DNA of 64,000 nucleotides, taken from contig JBBPFI010000001.1 of the NCBI GenBank assembly GCA_037974965.1, positions 2,852,001-2,916,000 of the forward strand, in the 5' to 3' direction. The translations under genes were made by a program, and so were the position numbers. Below are positions 1 through 9,974 of the stretch, one piece after another. Source of the DNA: Dacryopinax spathularia. Lineage: Eukaryota; Basidiomycota; Dacrymycetes; Dacrymycetales; Dacrymycetaceae. Position 1 is the stretch's first letter. Every line of letters starts with the position of its first letter. Below the pieces are notes generated by a model. The model saw only the letters and a program-made list of their open reading frames with translations. It did no database searches and was not told the origin of the DNA.

Positions 1-188
1 ACCGTTGTACAGTCGCGGAGTTTTGGTCTAGCGTAAAGGCCGAGTTCGCGCGCGAGCAAGAGTTGGCCTCGATGGAGTCCCCCGCCATGACGCATATGGA
101 GACCGACGGAGTGTAACAATGTATATATACCGACAATGTCTACCGATATCAGAGAGTCGTATACCGGTGCATAGTGTACAGATAATGA

Positions 189-908
189 TCAAGAGTTGCT
201 CCATAGCAGTGTGCGCAAGTCCTTGAATTTGTCCGAGTCATTGTACAGGTAGACCATCGAGTTGAACATGCCAGGCTGAATTGTTTCGGGCTTTTGCCGG
301 TAAAGCCACATCACGGCGCCCCAGCATACTGCAGCGAAGAGTGAGAAAAGGCTCGAGTCGGGCGGTATAGGCCGCCCTGGCAGTTTCTTATCGCTCGGAA
401 TGGTGGAACGTGGTATGAGTGCAGCGACGACACGAGAGCAGACATATAGCACGATCTGGGGAAGGGTGTTAGGTCGCCTCGCGTAATCACTGATGGTCTC
501 TCGCCCGTACCTGCTCGTTTACAGCCGTCCGGTTCCCAAAAACTAGGTACCCGCCTATCAGGCCTGCGATGAAGGTATCCGATGACCGTTCCTTTCCCCC
601 GTTCACTCTACGTTGCAAGACACATAGAGCCTTGTAGATGGAGACAAACTTGGCGAGATTGAGAGCGTGTTGCTTTGTGAGGCGATAGATCACACGTATA
701 CGGGACTTCCAGCTGTGGTCAGGCCAATTAGCGGAGAACGTGGCTGCTATACATGCATCACTCACTCTCCACGCCCAAAAAGAAGAGACATGATCAAGGC
801 ATGGGGAAAGCGGATCTTGACACCGTATACGAAACCATTGCGCGCCCCCTTTATGATACTGAAGATATCATGATACGCGGGATTGTTGACGAGCGCATTT
901 ATGTCCAT
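189..908 (-). CDS. PXMP4: Peroxisomal membrane protein 4 (PXMP4/Pmp24) homologue
   Basis: Three exons on the minus strand join in frame: 908-766, 712-511 and 455-189 (stop at 189-191), giving 203 residues, close to the usual length of about 210. The N-terminus begins MDINALVNNPAYHD and continues with GARNGFVYGVKIRFPHA, the signature start of the family. Exon 2 carries HALNLAKFVSIYKAL and IAGLIGGYLVFG, the Tim17/Pmp24-like core. Exon 3 ends with MVYLYNDSDKFKDLRTLLW. Both introns (53 and 55 bases) have GT..AG ends. The protein is a small multi-pass peroxisomal membrane protein of unknown biochemical role. Its neighbour on the right is divergent, with about 470 bases between starts. The match along the whole length makes the call secure. 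Confidence 0.9.
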
Positions 909-951
909 CTTCTCTTTCTTGGGTTGTCAAGAGAAGTGCGTATGGGTACCA

Positions 952-1011
952 AAGAGAGAGAGAAGAGAGAAGAGGGGAAAGAGGAGAGAGGAGAGGAGAG
1001 ATGTGAGCGAT
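952..1011. repeat. Polypurine (GA-rich) tract upstream of PXMP4
   Basis: A run made almost only of G and A lies 45 to 100 bases upstream of the PXMP4 start. Read in the gene's direction it is a CT-rich leader, common in fungal promoters and 5' UTRs. It is low-complexity DNA. The overlapping open frames here (Arg/Glu-rich on one strand, Ser/Leu-rich on the other) are products of this composition and not genes. Confidence 0.7.
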
Positions 1012-1250
1012 AGAGGACGCGGTGTTTCTCTCTGCGGTGTGGGGGAGGGGAGACTCGGTCGAATGACGGGCGCGTGTACCGTAAGTAATGTGACACTGAA
1101 TTATAACCGAATGATGGAACGGTGTTTCACATGCCAGCGGCAACCTTAACTTCCCCGGATTAATTATCATCTGTTCCGAAATTAGACCCCTAAACTTAGT
1201 TAACTAATAAGTAAGTTATCCCATCAATTCACTTTAAATGGCGCAGTTGA

Positions 1251-1281
1251 CACGTCGACCTAATCCACCTCACACGTCGAC
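1251..1281. promoter_or_regulatory. Direct repeat CACGTCGAC x2 in the PXMP4/BTB divergent promoter
   Basis: The nonamer CACGTCGAC occurs at 1251-1259 and again at 1273-1281, same orientation, 22 bases start to start, about two helical turns. It lies about 100 bases upstream of the BTB gene start. Each copy contains CACGTC and the palindrome GTCGAC. This could be a paired binding site for a bZIP- or bHLH-type factor, which is inference from the motif only. Confidence 0.35.
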
Positions 1282-1377
1282 AATGCTGCGAGCACAGCAG
1301 CACAACACAGCCAGTATAATAATGTGAGAGGAAAGGGTGCGGTTTCAACTACCAACTGGAGCTGTCATTGGATAAAC

Positions 1378-2154
1378 ATGCTTACTGTCGACAACACTCC
1401 GTATCTCTCTCTCGAAAACGACCTGACTGTTCGATCCTCGGTGGACGGCGCCGCCTTCCCCGCACGAAGTCAGTCCCTCCTCTCGGCCAGCACCGTTTTC
1501 CACGACATGTTCGACCTTTGTACGCCCTCCAAGAGTCCGCTGTTAGACATCTGCGAGCCATCCCACACGCTCCGGCAGCTTCTCCAGTTTGTGCATCATC
1601 CGCCCAACCCTTGCTCGGCCCAAGATGCTCCCATGTCGATGGCCGAAATTTCTTCTCTTCTCATCCTGGCCGACAAATACCATTTCAAGTCCCCTTTTCT
1701 AGATCTGATTCATACTCACCTATCGGCACACATATTCTGCAACCCAATGCAAGTCTACGCGCTTGCCATAGGCGCCAATATGGAGGATATGGCCGATCAG
1801 GCAACGGCGTATCTCCACCGTCCACCCTTACATAAATGGCCGCAGCGCACAATCCGGTCCCTCCCATCCGCACAGGCGTATCATACCCTCCTGAGGTTGC
1901 ACGTACATCGGGTGGAGAGATTCAGGGAAATTCTCCTTGCAGAAGATATCTTTCCACATGGATATGGGAATTGCGTTCTGCACGGGCCTGCGACGACTAA
2001 ACTATGGGAGAGGGCAAGAAGGACTGTGGCAGCAAAGCTGGATGCTGGTTCGGACGTGGGAGAGGAGATGCAACAGACGCTACTTACGTCTGTCTCCCTG
2101 TGCAACGCCTGCGGCTTGGCTCTTTATAGAGCCGCAGACATGCTGAAGGTATGA
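1378..2154 (+). CDS. BTB/POZ-domain protein
   Basis: A single open frame of 258 residues from the first ATG at 1378; the frame is open upstream but has no earlier ATG. The first 110 residues have the BTB pattern common in basidiomycete families: LLSASTVFHDMF, then HTLRQLLQFV, then a helix-rich section with LLILADKYHFKSPFLDLI. The C-terminal half ends with LCNACGLALYRAADM, a tail often seen in these paralogous families. BTB domains mediate dimerisation or cullin-3 binding; nothing here shows which. The sequence AAG GTATGA at the end could be a splice donor, so one more short exon is possible. Function beyond protein-protein interaction is not known. Confidence 0.7.
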   Translation: MLTVDNTPYLSLENDLTVRSSVDGAAFPARSQSLLSASTVFHDMFDLCTPSKSPLLDICEPSHTLRQLLQFVHHPPNPCSAQDAPMSMAEISSLLILADKYHFKSPFLDLIHTHLSAHIFCNPMQVYALAIGANMEDMADQATAYLHRPPLHKWPQRTIRSLPSAQAYHTLLRLHVHRVERFREILLAEDIFPHGYGNCVLHGPATTKLWERARRTVAAKLDAGSDVGEEMQQTLLTSVSLCNACGLALYRAADMLKV

Positions 2155-2389
2155 GGAACTTTGCATGACAAATCATCGCACCGCTCACCTCGCGTAAAGT
2201 ACAAATGTGCTCGTGTAGCGAAGGTTGCCAGCCGTGTTCCCCCAGAGAGGGGCTGATCAGTCTCCGCTGTTTATCGTAGCAAATCGTTGATTATCATCTG
2301 TATTCCATCTCCCAAGCCGTCACATAATGTACATACGAGACTCCGAATACCGTGGAGAGAAAAAATACGCGGAGAGCAGCACGGTGGCA

Positions 2390-3798
2390 TCATGCTTTCC
2401 TGTCAGTCTCCTCCTCTTGCTTGGTCGACTGGTCGCTCTTCCTCATCCAACCCATCCTCGCAACCACGTACTCCTGCCCGAGAACCTCGACTCCCAGGCG
2501 GATAGCTTCTACTACCATATCCTCAACCCACTCGTTGTCGTCCCAGATATCGAGCCACTCCGAAGGCACCCCCTGCGTGACCTGGGTATGTAGGAGGGTG
2601 TGCGTTGGGTCGGACAAATGCAAAAGGAAGTGAAGCTGTCGCTTAGTTGGTGCATTCTCTGCTGTTGCCCCGGCATCAAGGGGAAGATAGACAAAATACG
2701 GTTGGATGCGGAGAAAGACGCTGGAGTATGTTGTGGGATTTTGCTGAGATACCGCTCGCGAAGAAGTCGGCTTCTCGTGATGCGACTTTATCATGTCCTC
2801 GAGGTTTGCCTGAATTATCATCAGGAGAGGGACAGCATGGGTCGCGCCGTACGCACTTGAGCTAGTTTGAGAGCCTGGTCATAACCCTCAACCGCGTGCA
2901 AGTCCCGCTCCGCCTCAGAAGCGGGAGCTTCCTTCGGTTTGGACTCATTGCCCTTGTTCACAACCAAATCACCTCCCTCCACTTGCTCCATAATCTTCGC
3001 CAGCGACCTATAGACGAGTGACTCTACTCCCTCGTACCCGTGCATGTCATGGCTGAGCCAAACTTGAATCACCTCATGCTCCGCAATGGGAGGAGCGACA
3101 GCATTGAGGATCTCGGTGAACGTGCTGATGCCTGCAGTCTTCAGCTCTTGACCTTCCCTCGGGGATTAGCGAGGTAGTCAACGGGCATAGACCTTTGACG
3201 CACTTAGTTTGTCCAGATTTGCGTTCTTGACATATCCCATCACGCCCTCAGTCCATTTCTTTGCCTGTTCGTTGGTTTGCAGCTGTTTCGCCTGCTCCTC
3301 TGCTACAGTCCGAGCCTGCTGCAAAGCGGAGCTTGCCGTAGACCAGAGCCCGCCGACGCCCCAGCCCCAGCCGCCACTTCCTGACTGGGACGCAGTTCGC
3401 TGATGCGATGCAGATTCAGCCGCATCAGCCGCATTTCTCGCCTGTTGACGAGCGCTTGGTATGGGGCTTGCTCGATTCGAGCGCGTCACGTCCGTGCTGA
3501 CGCGTGCTGCTGATCCCAAGGCCGGGCTCGCACCTGGTGCAGCGGAAGGCGGGCGGGATGTTGAAGCAGCGATGATAGATGCGGTCGACTTTGGCGGCTC
3601 GGAGCTCTTCTGAGTTATTTCGTCCAGGAATGCCAAAACTTCGGCAGCTTCTCCCGGGGGAGGAGGAGCGGCCGACATTGCGCTGTCTTGTTCGACTGTC
3701 GCACCCGTGGCGGAAGGTGCGGCCGGCGTGAACGAGTCGAGGTCGTCGAGGAACTGTAGTGCCTCTTCAGCCTTTGAGGTGGGTTTTGTCGTAGCCAT
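2390..3798 (-). CDS. MTC1: MTC1-like protein (DUF5427)
   Basis: Three exons, 3798-3204, 3152-2857 and 2809-2390, with introns of 51 and 47 bases, give 436 residues. The start at 3798 is chosen because MATTKPTSKAEEALQFLDDL begins the conserved N-terminal segment; the frame is open upstream but not conserved. The middle is Ala/Ser/Pro-rich and low complexity, then comes the hallmark GGWGWGVGGLWSTASSALQQA, split here by my reading at the W. The C-terminal half holds STFTEILNAVAPPIAEHEVI, QVWLSHDMHGYEGVESLVY and IMEQVEGGDLVV, the core of the family. In yeast MTC1 was named from telomere-capping genetics and the protein is linked to early secretory vesicles; its biochemical role is unclear. Whole-length match makes the family call firm. 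Confidence 0.88.
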
Positions 3799-4431
3799 GT
3801 CGAAGGGCGATGAGTAGATGAGGTATATGAGCGCTTTAGCAGTTGTAATACAATCGGTAACCAGTTGGTTGTTGAGAAGGAGGCCAGAGACGCGGTACTT
3901 ACGATGGGCTGAACCACTGTCTCCGGGGGAGAAGCCACCGCTCACCCAACGGGATCAATCACCGATTATCACACGCAGTCAATCGAACACGGCTCACACA
4001 ACGGCGGCACTTAAACTCTCTTCGTCGCCACAAACCTTCTCAAAAGGGTCAGTTCCATGGTGTGGTGATCAAATCTGAATAACTTAACCTGTCTGAACAT
4101 CTGGACTTCAACCGCAATGTTTACTATTTACATTACCGCATTCGCAGCTGAGACACATTGTCAGCGTTTCAGCTCGAACCTACAGTATATCTGGCCAATG
4201 CACAACGCCAAGTAAATCGGGGCGATAAGGGACCACGTCGACGTCACTGGAGCTCGGTGTATCCGATTTTGCCAACGTCTGCGCTGAATGGAACTCGCCA
4301 AGGACCAGCCGTTACTGCTCAACTTGCTTGGCGGGCGACGGTCCTTTGATAAGGGCATTGACGCTATATATGAAGCCTCATCAAGCGCACCCTCCTCCTA
4401 TTCACCCGTTGCTCGTCACGCGCCTTGATAT
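3799..4431. other. Divergent intergenic region MTC1 / DUF3602
   Basis: A 633-base gap between the divergent starts of MTC1 and the DUF3602 gene. The frames that cross it are short and unlike known proteins. I see no RNA gene or repeat. It presumably holds both promoters. An open frame continues upstream of the MTC1 ATG to about 3945 but without conserved sequence. Confidence 0.5.
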
Positions 4432-4717
4432 ATGCCTCACACAGACGAACATCACCTCAGTGGCACGCATGGTCGAGGGGGTGCAGGGAACAAAGGTGCG
4501 CACGAGCCCGTATACTTCCTTCTCTGCTAACCAATCTCCGCCAGGTGGCTACTACATAGGGGATAAGGACATCGAGCCCGACGTCCTGCACAACAGCACG
4601 CTCAAGTCCTATCACCCATATAGCAAAACAGAGGGCATCCCGGTCGAGATTGAGGAGGAGCTGACGAGCTCTGGCAGGGGTGGAGCTGGTAATATCCATC
4701 CGCAAGTGCTTCTTTAG
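4432..4717 (+). CDS. DUF3602 protein with GRGGAGN repeats
   Basis: Exon 1 (4432-4495) encodes MPHTDEHH.. and a first HGRGGAGN motif. A 49-base intron (4496-4544) joins it in frame to exon 2, which has a second motif SSGRGGAGNI and runs to a stop at 4715-4717. GRGGAGN repeats define DUF3602, a fungal family of small, probably disordered proteins of unknown function. A third motif, DTGRGGAGNIEEAEK, lies at about 4820-4870 in another frame, followed by SLKDKIK, which resembles the usual family C-terminus. A splice from a GTAATA donor near 4690 to about 4739 would connect it but would remove part of the second motif. The real gene therefore probably extends to near 4975. The 3' structure is unresolved. 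Confidence 0.6.
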
Positions 4718-5209
4718 ATTGATGACAGGAATGATGCTGAGGACGGCTCCACAGGGATCATCACATGCTTGGAATCGATCGTGGTGAAGATGGACTGGTG
4801 ACTGGGAAAGGAGCGACGCACGATACCGGGCGCGGAGGAGCGGGCAATATTGAGGAGGCGGAGAAAACCAGCTTAAAGGATAAGATTAAGTGTCAGTCTT
4901 CCACTCGTGTTGGGGAGAGACGTGCTGATGTCTCGCAGCGAAGCTCAGCAAGAAGTAGTCAGCCGGTCTGCGCCAGGGCCCGATTTGTGCACGCTATCGC
5001 AATCGCCGCCCGCCCCCCCCCACACCCACCCACCCATCCCGTACGTCTACAATATACTCTGGTAATCTATAATATGCAAGCAATGCGAGCATGTAGAATG
5101 CCGGTGCTTAGTCAAATTCCGTGGACAACCGCTTCCTCCCGACCTCCGCATGATCGTACATTTTTCCTTCTCTGGTCCCTGCTGAGCTTGATTTCCGAGC
5201 CGTTCCACC

Positions 5210-7168
5210 TCAAACCACCTCTATGTAATTTGCTGGGAAGGTCCCCTGCCTCGCGCCAATCATACCCGACCACCTGGTTCCCGTGAGCTGATTGTTGCAC
5301 CAAAAAAGCGAGGGTCGGGGAGATGGGGGCAGCTCACTCACCAATCATCGGTCGAGCTCGTCTTTTTCGTGATGACAATTACATCCCCTTTCCTGAACGC
5401 TAGGTCCCCGGCCTGTTGTGCCTCGAAATTATATAGTGCGATGCCCTTGCCCAGCCCGGCGTCGGGCGCTTTGAGCTCAGGCTTCGTACTCAAAAGTCGA
5501 ATGGGCCCTGGCCTCGGAAGCGGCTCCTCGTGATACTCGTCATCGTATTCCTCAGCATGCTGATCTCGCAGGGAGTGGGACGGTTGCGAGTCGATTTCGT
5601 CGAAAATAGAAATAGGCCTGGGCGAGGGCAGGTGAGAGCTCGGCCGGCGCCTGTATTCCGGGAAGAACCCCTTGCTTGGTGCGTACGGGTCGAACTCGTC
5701 CACGTCGACCCTAGTCTTGATTTTGTGTCTCGTCGGTCTGTCATCCCATTCGTCCATGTCCCGCGCTGAAGACCGCCCCTGGTTCTCGGAGAAGAACCCG
5801 TCGTCCTCCCCTTCTTCTTCCCGGTCCATCGGTAGCCCGGGCGTAGAGCGGCTCGAGCGCGATCGGGGACGGATCGAGAGGCTGCTGAACCGACTCAGGC
5901 TGTTCGTACGTTCTCGTCCTGAAGATTGCCCCTCCTTGACCGTCGAATGGTAAGCGTCCGGGCCTCGATCCGAATGAACCGAATCTGCAGAAGGGGGACT
6001 AGGCGCACTGTAGCCGTCTATCTCCAGCGGACGATTGAAGTACGCGCTGTTGCGGCTACCTTTGCTCCCGAATAGGCTCCTGCGTCTCCCCAGCCCGGGC
6101 CGGGAAGGGGACACAGGCGAGAAGTCGCGTTCTGGTACGTCGGGAAAGTACGAGTCTGAGACTTGAGAGGCCGGTGAAGAAGGTTTCTTCCCAAACGGGC
6201 TTGAGAGCGTGCGTCGCCTTCGATCCGGCGGAGGAGTGCCGATCCCGCCAAATTCGTAGCCGCCTCCCATTCCTCCGGGGCTGTATGGGTTCGGGCTAGC
6301 GATCCAGTCCTCCCTCTCCTCTGCAACCCATTTCCTTCCCCCGGGGAGGCCAGTGCAAGCATCCAGAGCGCGGATGAGCGGTTCTGCCCACGCGGGCGGT
6401 TCAATCACGCCGCTCAATAATTGCTGTGCTGTCACGTCGGCATTGTAGGCGATCGCATTTGCGTCCTGACGCTCGACAAGAACGGAGCCTTCGATAGAGA
6501 CCCCGCCGAAGAGACCTTTCGTTTTGGAGTAGGAGTACATCGTTGCGAGCTTGCCTTTTGTGTTGAGAGAGCCGAGCGCTTCGCCGTTCCGACCCAGGGG
6601 ACCGACGGCGATCGACATGTTTCCACCGAGCTGAAGGGAGCCCGCGGACATGAAGCTGCGGACGGCCTAACGTGCGGTCAGCAGAGACCTCTGTGATCGA
6701 AGACGAGCGGGGAGGCGTACAGAACGGGAGTTGAGCACAATCAAGAAATCTGTCACCTCCGCCCCTGCTTGACCGCCGAAGCCCATCCCAGCTGTGCCTA
6801 TGGCGCTGGGTGCCGACCAGCTACCATCGTCCAGCCTAGCGATGACGACGCCGCTCCCCGCACGGGCAGAGACGACGAAGCCCGCCTTGAATACTGTGAA
6901 GATCTTGGAATTTATCAGACTCTTTGCGCATGACAGACCTTGAGGGTGAACGTACTGCGAACCCTCTTGCGTGTTGCAGGACCTGGCGAGGGATGACACC
7001 ATCTAGGCCATTATTGGTAGAATCGACGAAGGACTCGACTGCGGAGGGCACTCTATGAGACTGGGAGACCAGATTGATATAATGAGATGACGTACGAATT
7101 TTCGCGCATTTCTTTACTTCTTGTGGGAGTGGTACGGGGATTGGTGAGTTAAGCTTAATGAGGGGCAT
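5210..7168 (-). CDS. YSC84: YSC84/SH3YL1-family actin-binding protein with C-terminal SH3
   Basis: Five exons: 7168-7096, 7038-6956, 6903-6721, 6666-5342 and 5273-5210, all introns 52-68 bases, giving 575 residues. The N-terminal SYLF/Ysc84 domain (residues 1 to about 220) shows LPQEVKKCAKI, FTVFKAGFVVSARAGSG, DGSWSAPSAIGTAGMGFG, and SYSKTKGLFGGVSIEGSVL, which bind lipid and actin. A long Ser/Arg/Pro-rich linker follows. The last exon completes an SH3 domain: ALYNFEAQQAGDLAFRKGD, then DDWWSGMIGARQGTFPANYI. Yeast orthologues Lsb3/Ysc84 act in cortical actin patches during endocytosis. The SH3 domain is split by the last intron, and joining it restores the conserved WW and PANY motifs, which supports the model. 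Confidence 0.93.
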
Positions 7169-7492
7169 TCGGATTTGGGGAGAGAAAGAGAGAGGGAAGC
7201 GGGGTAATCAGAGGGCGGTCGATGTGTTGTAATGTCCGATGCATTGGTGCAATGTATCGTATGTAATGAATCGGGAGTTGTCGGCGTAATTTGGGGGACG
7301 AGGCGAAGATGCCGAGAACCATCGCTTGTCATCAGCTGTCTCTCCTCAATATCTCTCCTCTCATCCGCCACCGCATCCGGCGTTAATTCTTTCCCTCTTT
7401 TAAACAACAGCTTCTTCAACGTAGCAAAGCTGTGGATTCTATAAACGTTATATTAGCATCCAATCCCTGTCCTGGATGCCTTCCTTCAAAAG

Positions 7493-9519
7493 ATGGCTTC
7501 ACTCGGAACCCATTGGTCTCGAGTGGCGCAGCGGCTCAGCCTTTGTAACTCTTGGTCATTATACCTCCCTTGCCTTCCTGCCAACATTGCGCTGACCCCG
7601 TCGCCGTTTCAGTGATCGCTGTCGGAATAGGAACAGATGGGCTGGTATATTCTCTGCCAGTAGCGGTGATCCCTTTCCGTGCGTGCCACGTTATACGTGT
7701 TGGTCCGTGATTCCGGGTTCGGTGACTGACATCCATTCAAGAACTGGGAAAGCTGGGATATGACCAGCTCTCCTCAAAGACCGGTTGGCTTCTCTTTGCA
7801 TACGTTTGCGTGCCCTATAGCAAGCATGGCATTGGTATCTGATAAATTTCTCAGGCCGCCGGGCTGGTAGTGTGTAAGGGGGACGGCCCAACAGCGTTGC
7901 AGCGATTGATGGACTGGTCCAGGCACTGCACCGGTAGCCTACGTCTCTGAAAGATATCAAGCTAGACGACTTCCACTGCTCTTGGCGCTGATCGCACTAC
8001 AAGGTCCTTCTCGACCCCAAGGCTCATGTTTCAGCTCAGCTAAAATGAGTCACAGGCTCGCTCGTCATGTTCATGCTCGCGCCGAATTATGCACTTATGC
8101 TCCTGGCGCGCGCTATTCAAGGAGGAGCCTCTGCCGTTGTCTGGACCGTTGGAATCGCATTGCTGTTCGCACCTCTGCTGCAATGGTTGGAAAACTTCTG
8201 AGTAACTGTCCATCCAGATGCGATGTGGTGCCGACCGAGAAACTTGGCCGTGAGTATCACTGGTATCCACTGAAGACTCCAGTTGAGCTGTTGCAGAGCA
8301 GCTTGGTCTGGCCGTTACTGGACTGTCTCTTGGGTGCGATCGTTAACATTCTCTCTCCTTGTATTAATCAGCGAATCCGCCCCTGCAGAGCCGTGGCGGG
8401 TCCGCCCCTGGGAGGTGTTCTCTACCAGAGATTCGGGTTTTATGCCCCCTTCATTCTGGGATTAGCACTGGCCCTTGTCGATTTCGCTGGTAGGCTCATG
8501 GTCGTGGAACCAGACCGCAAAAGACGCTGGGTGGGCCCAGTCAGGCATGTCGTGGTCACGTTCTCACGTCGCACCAGCGCGAATCGACGTCATCGCCTGG
8601 AGGTCCGCCGGGCGGACTATCAGCTACCCCCTTTAACGCCAGCATACCGTTGTCGGAGACCGCACCGGAATGTAGAGTGAATCACACGCAACTGGTACTT
8701 CAAGAAGCCACGCGCGCCGCCTCCGCCAGTTCGAGGAAAGCGCGATTGCCACTTTTACGCCTTTTATCATCGAGTCTCGCGCTGACCGCGTCCTTAAACA
8801 CATTTCTGTACGGGATGGTATTCGGCAGCTTGGACTCCACTCTATCTCTTCGACTGTGGGACGTCTTTGGCTTCACATCTCAGACTGTCGGCCTGGTCTA
8901 TATTGCGGCCGTTGTTCCTACCGCTTTCTGTGCGTCTTATCTGCAGGACAAGGATAGATGGCATCTGACACGGAACAAAGCGGGTATCATCACTGGATGG
9001 ATATCCGACAGATATGGGCCAAAGTGGGTCACAATTGCCTGCGAACTCCTGGCTGTCCCATGGTTCGGCCTCTTAGTCTTAAAAAAATCACTGGCGTTGT
9101 TCATAGTATGCCTCGCCCTTGGTTGTGCGTACTTCGTTTCCCCTTCCCCTGCACTTTCGTCCTAACCTGGCCGCAGGCTTTTTCTCTAGCGGTATCGTAT
9201 CACCGGTCATGGTTGACTTGGCCATTATTACCGGCGATTTAGAAGGGATCGGATATGCGCACGTCTACGGCCTGTTCAATATCGCATTCAGCATAGGTCA
9301 GGCAAGCCCTGCTGTATCACAACAACTGGTTGACTCCTTTCATCGATAGCTGCGGGTGTGGGCCCAGTCGTGGGTAGCCAAATGTACGACCATCTCTCTG
9401 ACGGTTGGACGGCCGTATGTCTGTTCTGCTCGGCCAGCATGATTGCGGGAGTCGTCCCCACCATCCTTTTTGCCAGCAAAGGTACCTCTGCCAGGCCAAC
9501 ACAGGGCGTCGCCACATAA
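7493..9519 (+). CDS. MFS transporter (DHA1-like), 13 exons
   Basis: Thirteen exons join without a frame break: 7493-7544, 7613-7678, 7742-7803, 7855-7873, 7923-8003, 8056-8164, 8218-8249, 8297-8333, 8389-8530, 8578-8929, 8981-9121, 9177-9296 and 9350-9519. The product is 460 residues with a 12-helix MFS pattern. The loop after helix 2 has APVAYVSERYQARRLPL, the cognate loop in the second half has GWISDRYGPK, and ARAIQGGASAVVWTVGIAL and GPPLGGVLYQRFGF mark helices 4 and 5. Relatives include fungal drug:H+ antiporters and vesicular-amine-like carriers; substrate unknown. At first sight the locus looks like a pseudogene because the exons are tiny, but the total of 1,383 bases is a clean multiple of three with no internal stop. 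Several donors are weak (GTTTGC, GTCCTT, GTTCGC, GTTGTG). Confidence 0.82.
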
Positions 9520-9974
9520 ATGGGGCAGCCATTCGAGTCACGTGCATCAGCCAACGCTGAAATCACTTTGCATACGTTTTGCCGATGAAGCAGATGGATT
9601 GACCTTGAATGTTGGCTGGTGCCCGTCCGTCTAGCGCAGACCCTGGCTGAGGCACCAACGAGAAGACCAACATGATTTCGAACAACGCTCTTGGGTTCCC
9701 TGACAAGATGCCGCAACGTAGTCGAAGAGCGAACCGGTCCCTTCGATGGTCTCATCCAATTGCGGCCAGTAGGTACACATGCTCCAGGGTGCGCCGTCTG
9801 ACCGGGCGTGCGGCTGTCATTGATTAACAACTACTCACGTGCGTATGCTCGCGTAATAGACAAGCCCGATGTACAATACAGTTATTGGGTAAATACCTCA
9901 CTGTCACCCACCCGGGTGACCTGACCGGGCCAAAGTGCTGCAGTTATACTCACTCGCTCTCCCCACGGTTGCTG
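9520..9974. other. Convergent intergenic region
   Basis: A 455-base gap between the 3' ends of the MFS gene and the next minus-strand gene. Frames here are short, and the longest (minus, 9288-9830) overlaps the antisense of the MFS exons and has no recognisable motif. I see no RNA gene or repeat; it presumably holds both terminators. Confidence 0.5.

Noticed and set aside
868-1170. Overlapping frames on both strands at the purine-rich tract
   Set aside because: They arise from GA/CT low complexity in the PXMP4 upstream region.
7493-9519. MFS locus read as a pseudogene
   Set aside because: All apparent frame changes and stops fall inside GT..AG introns, and the 13 exons add up to 461 codons with conserved MFS motifs.
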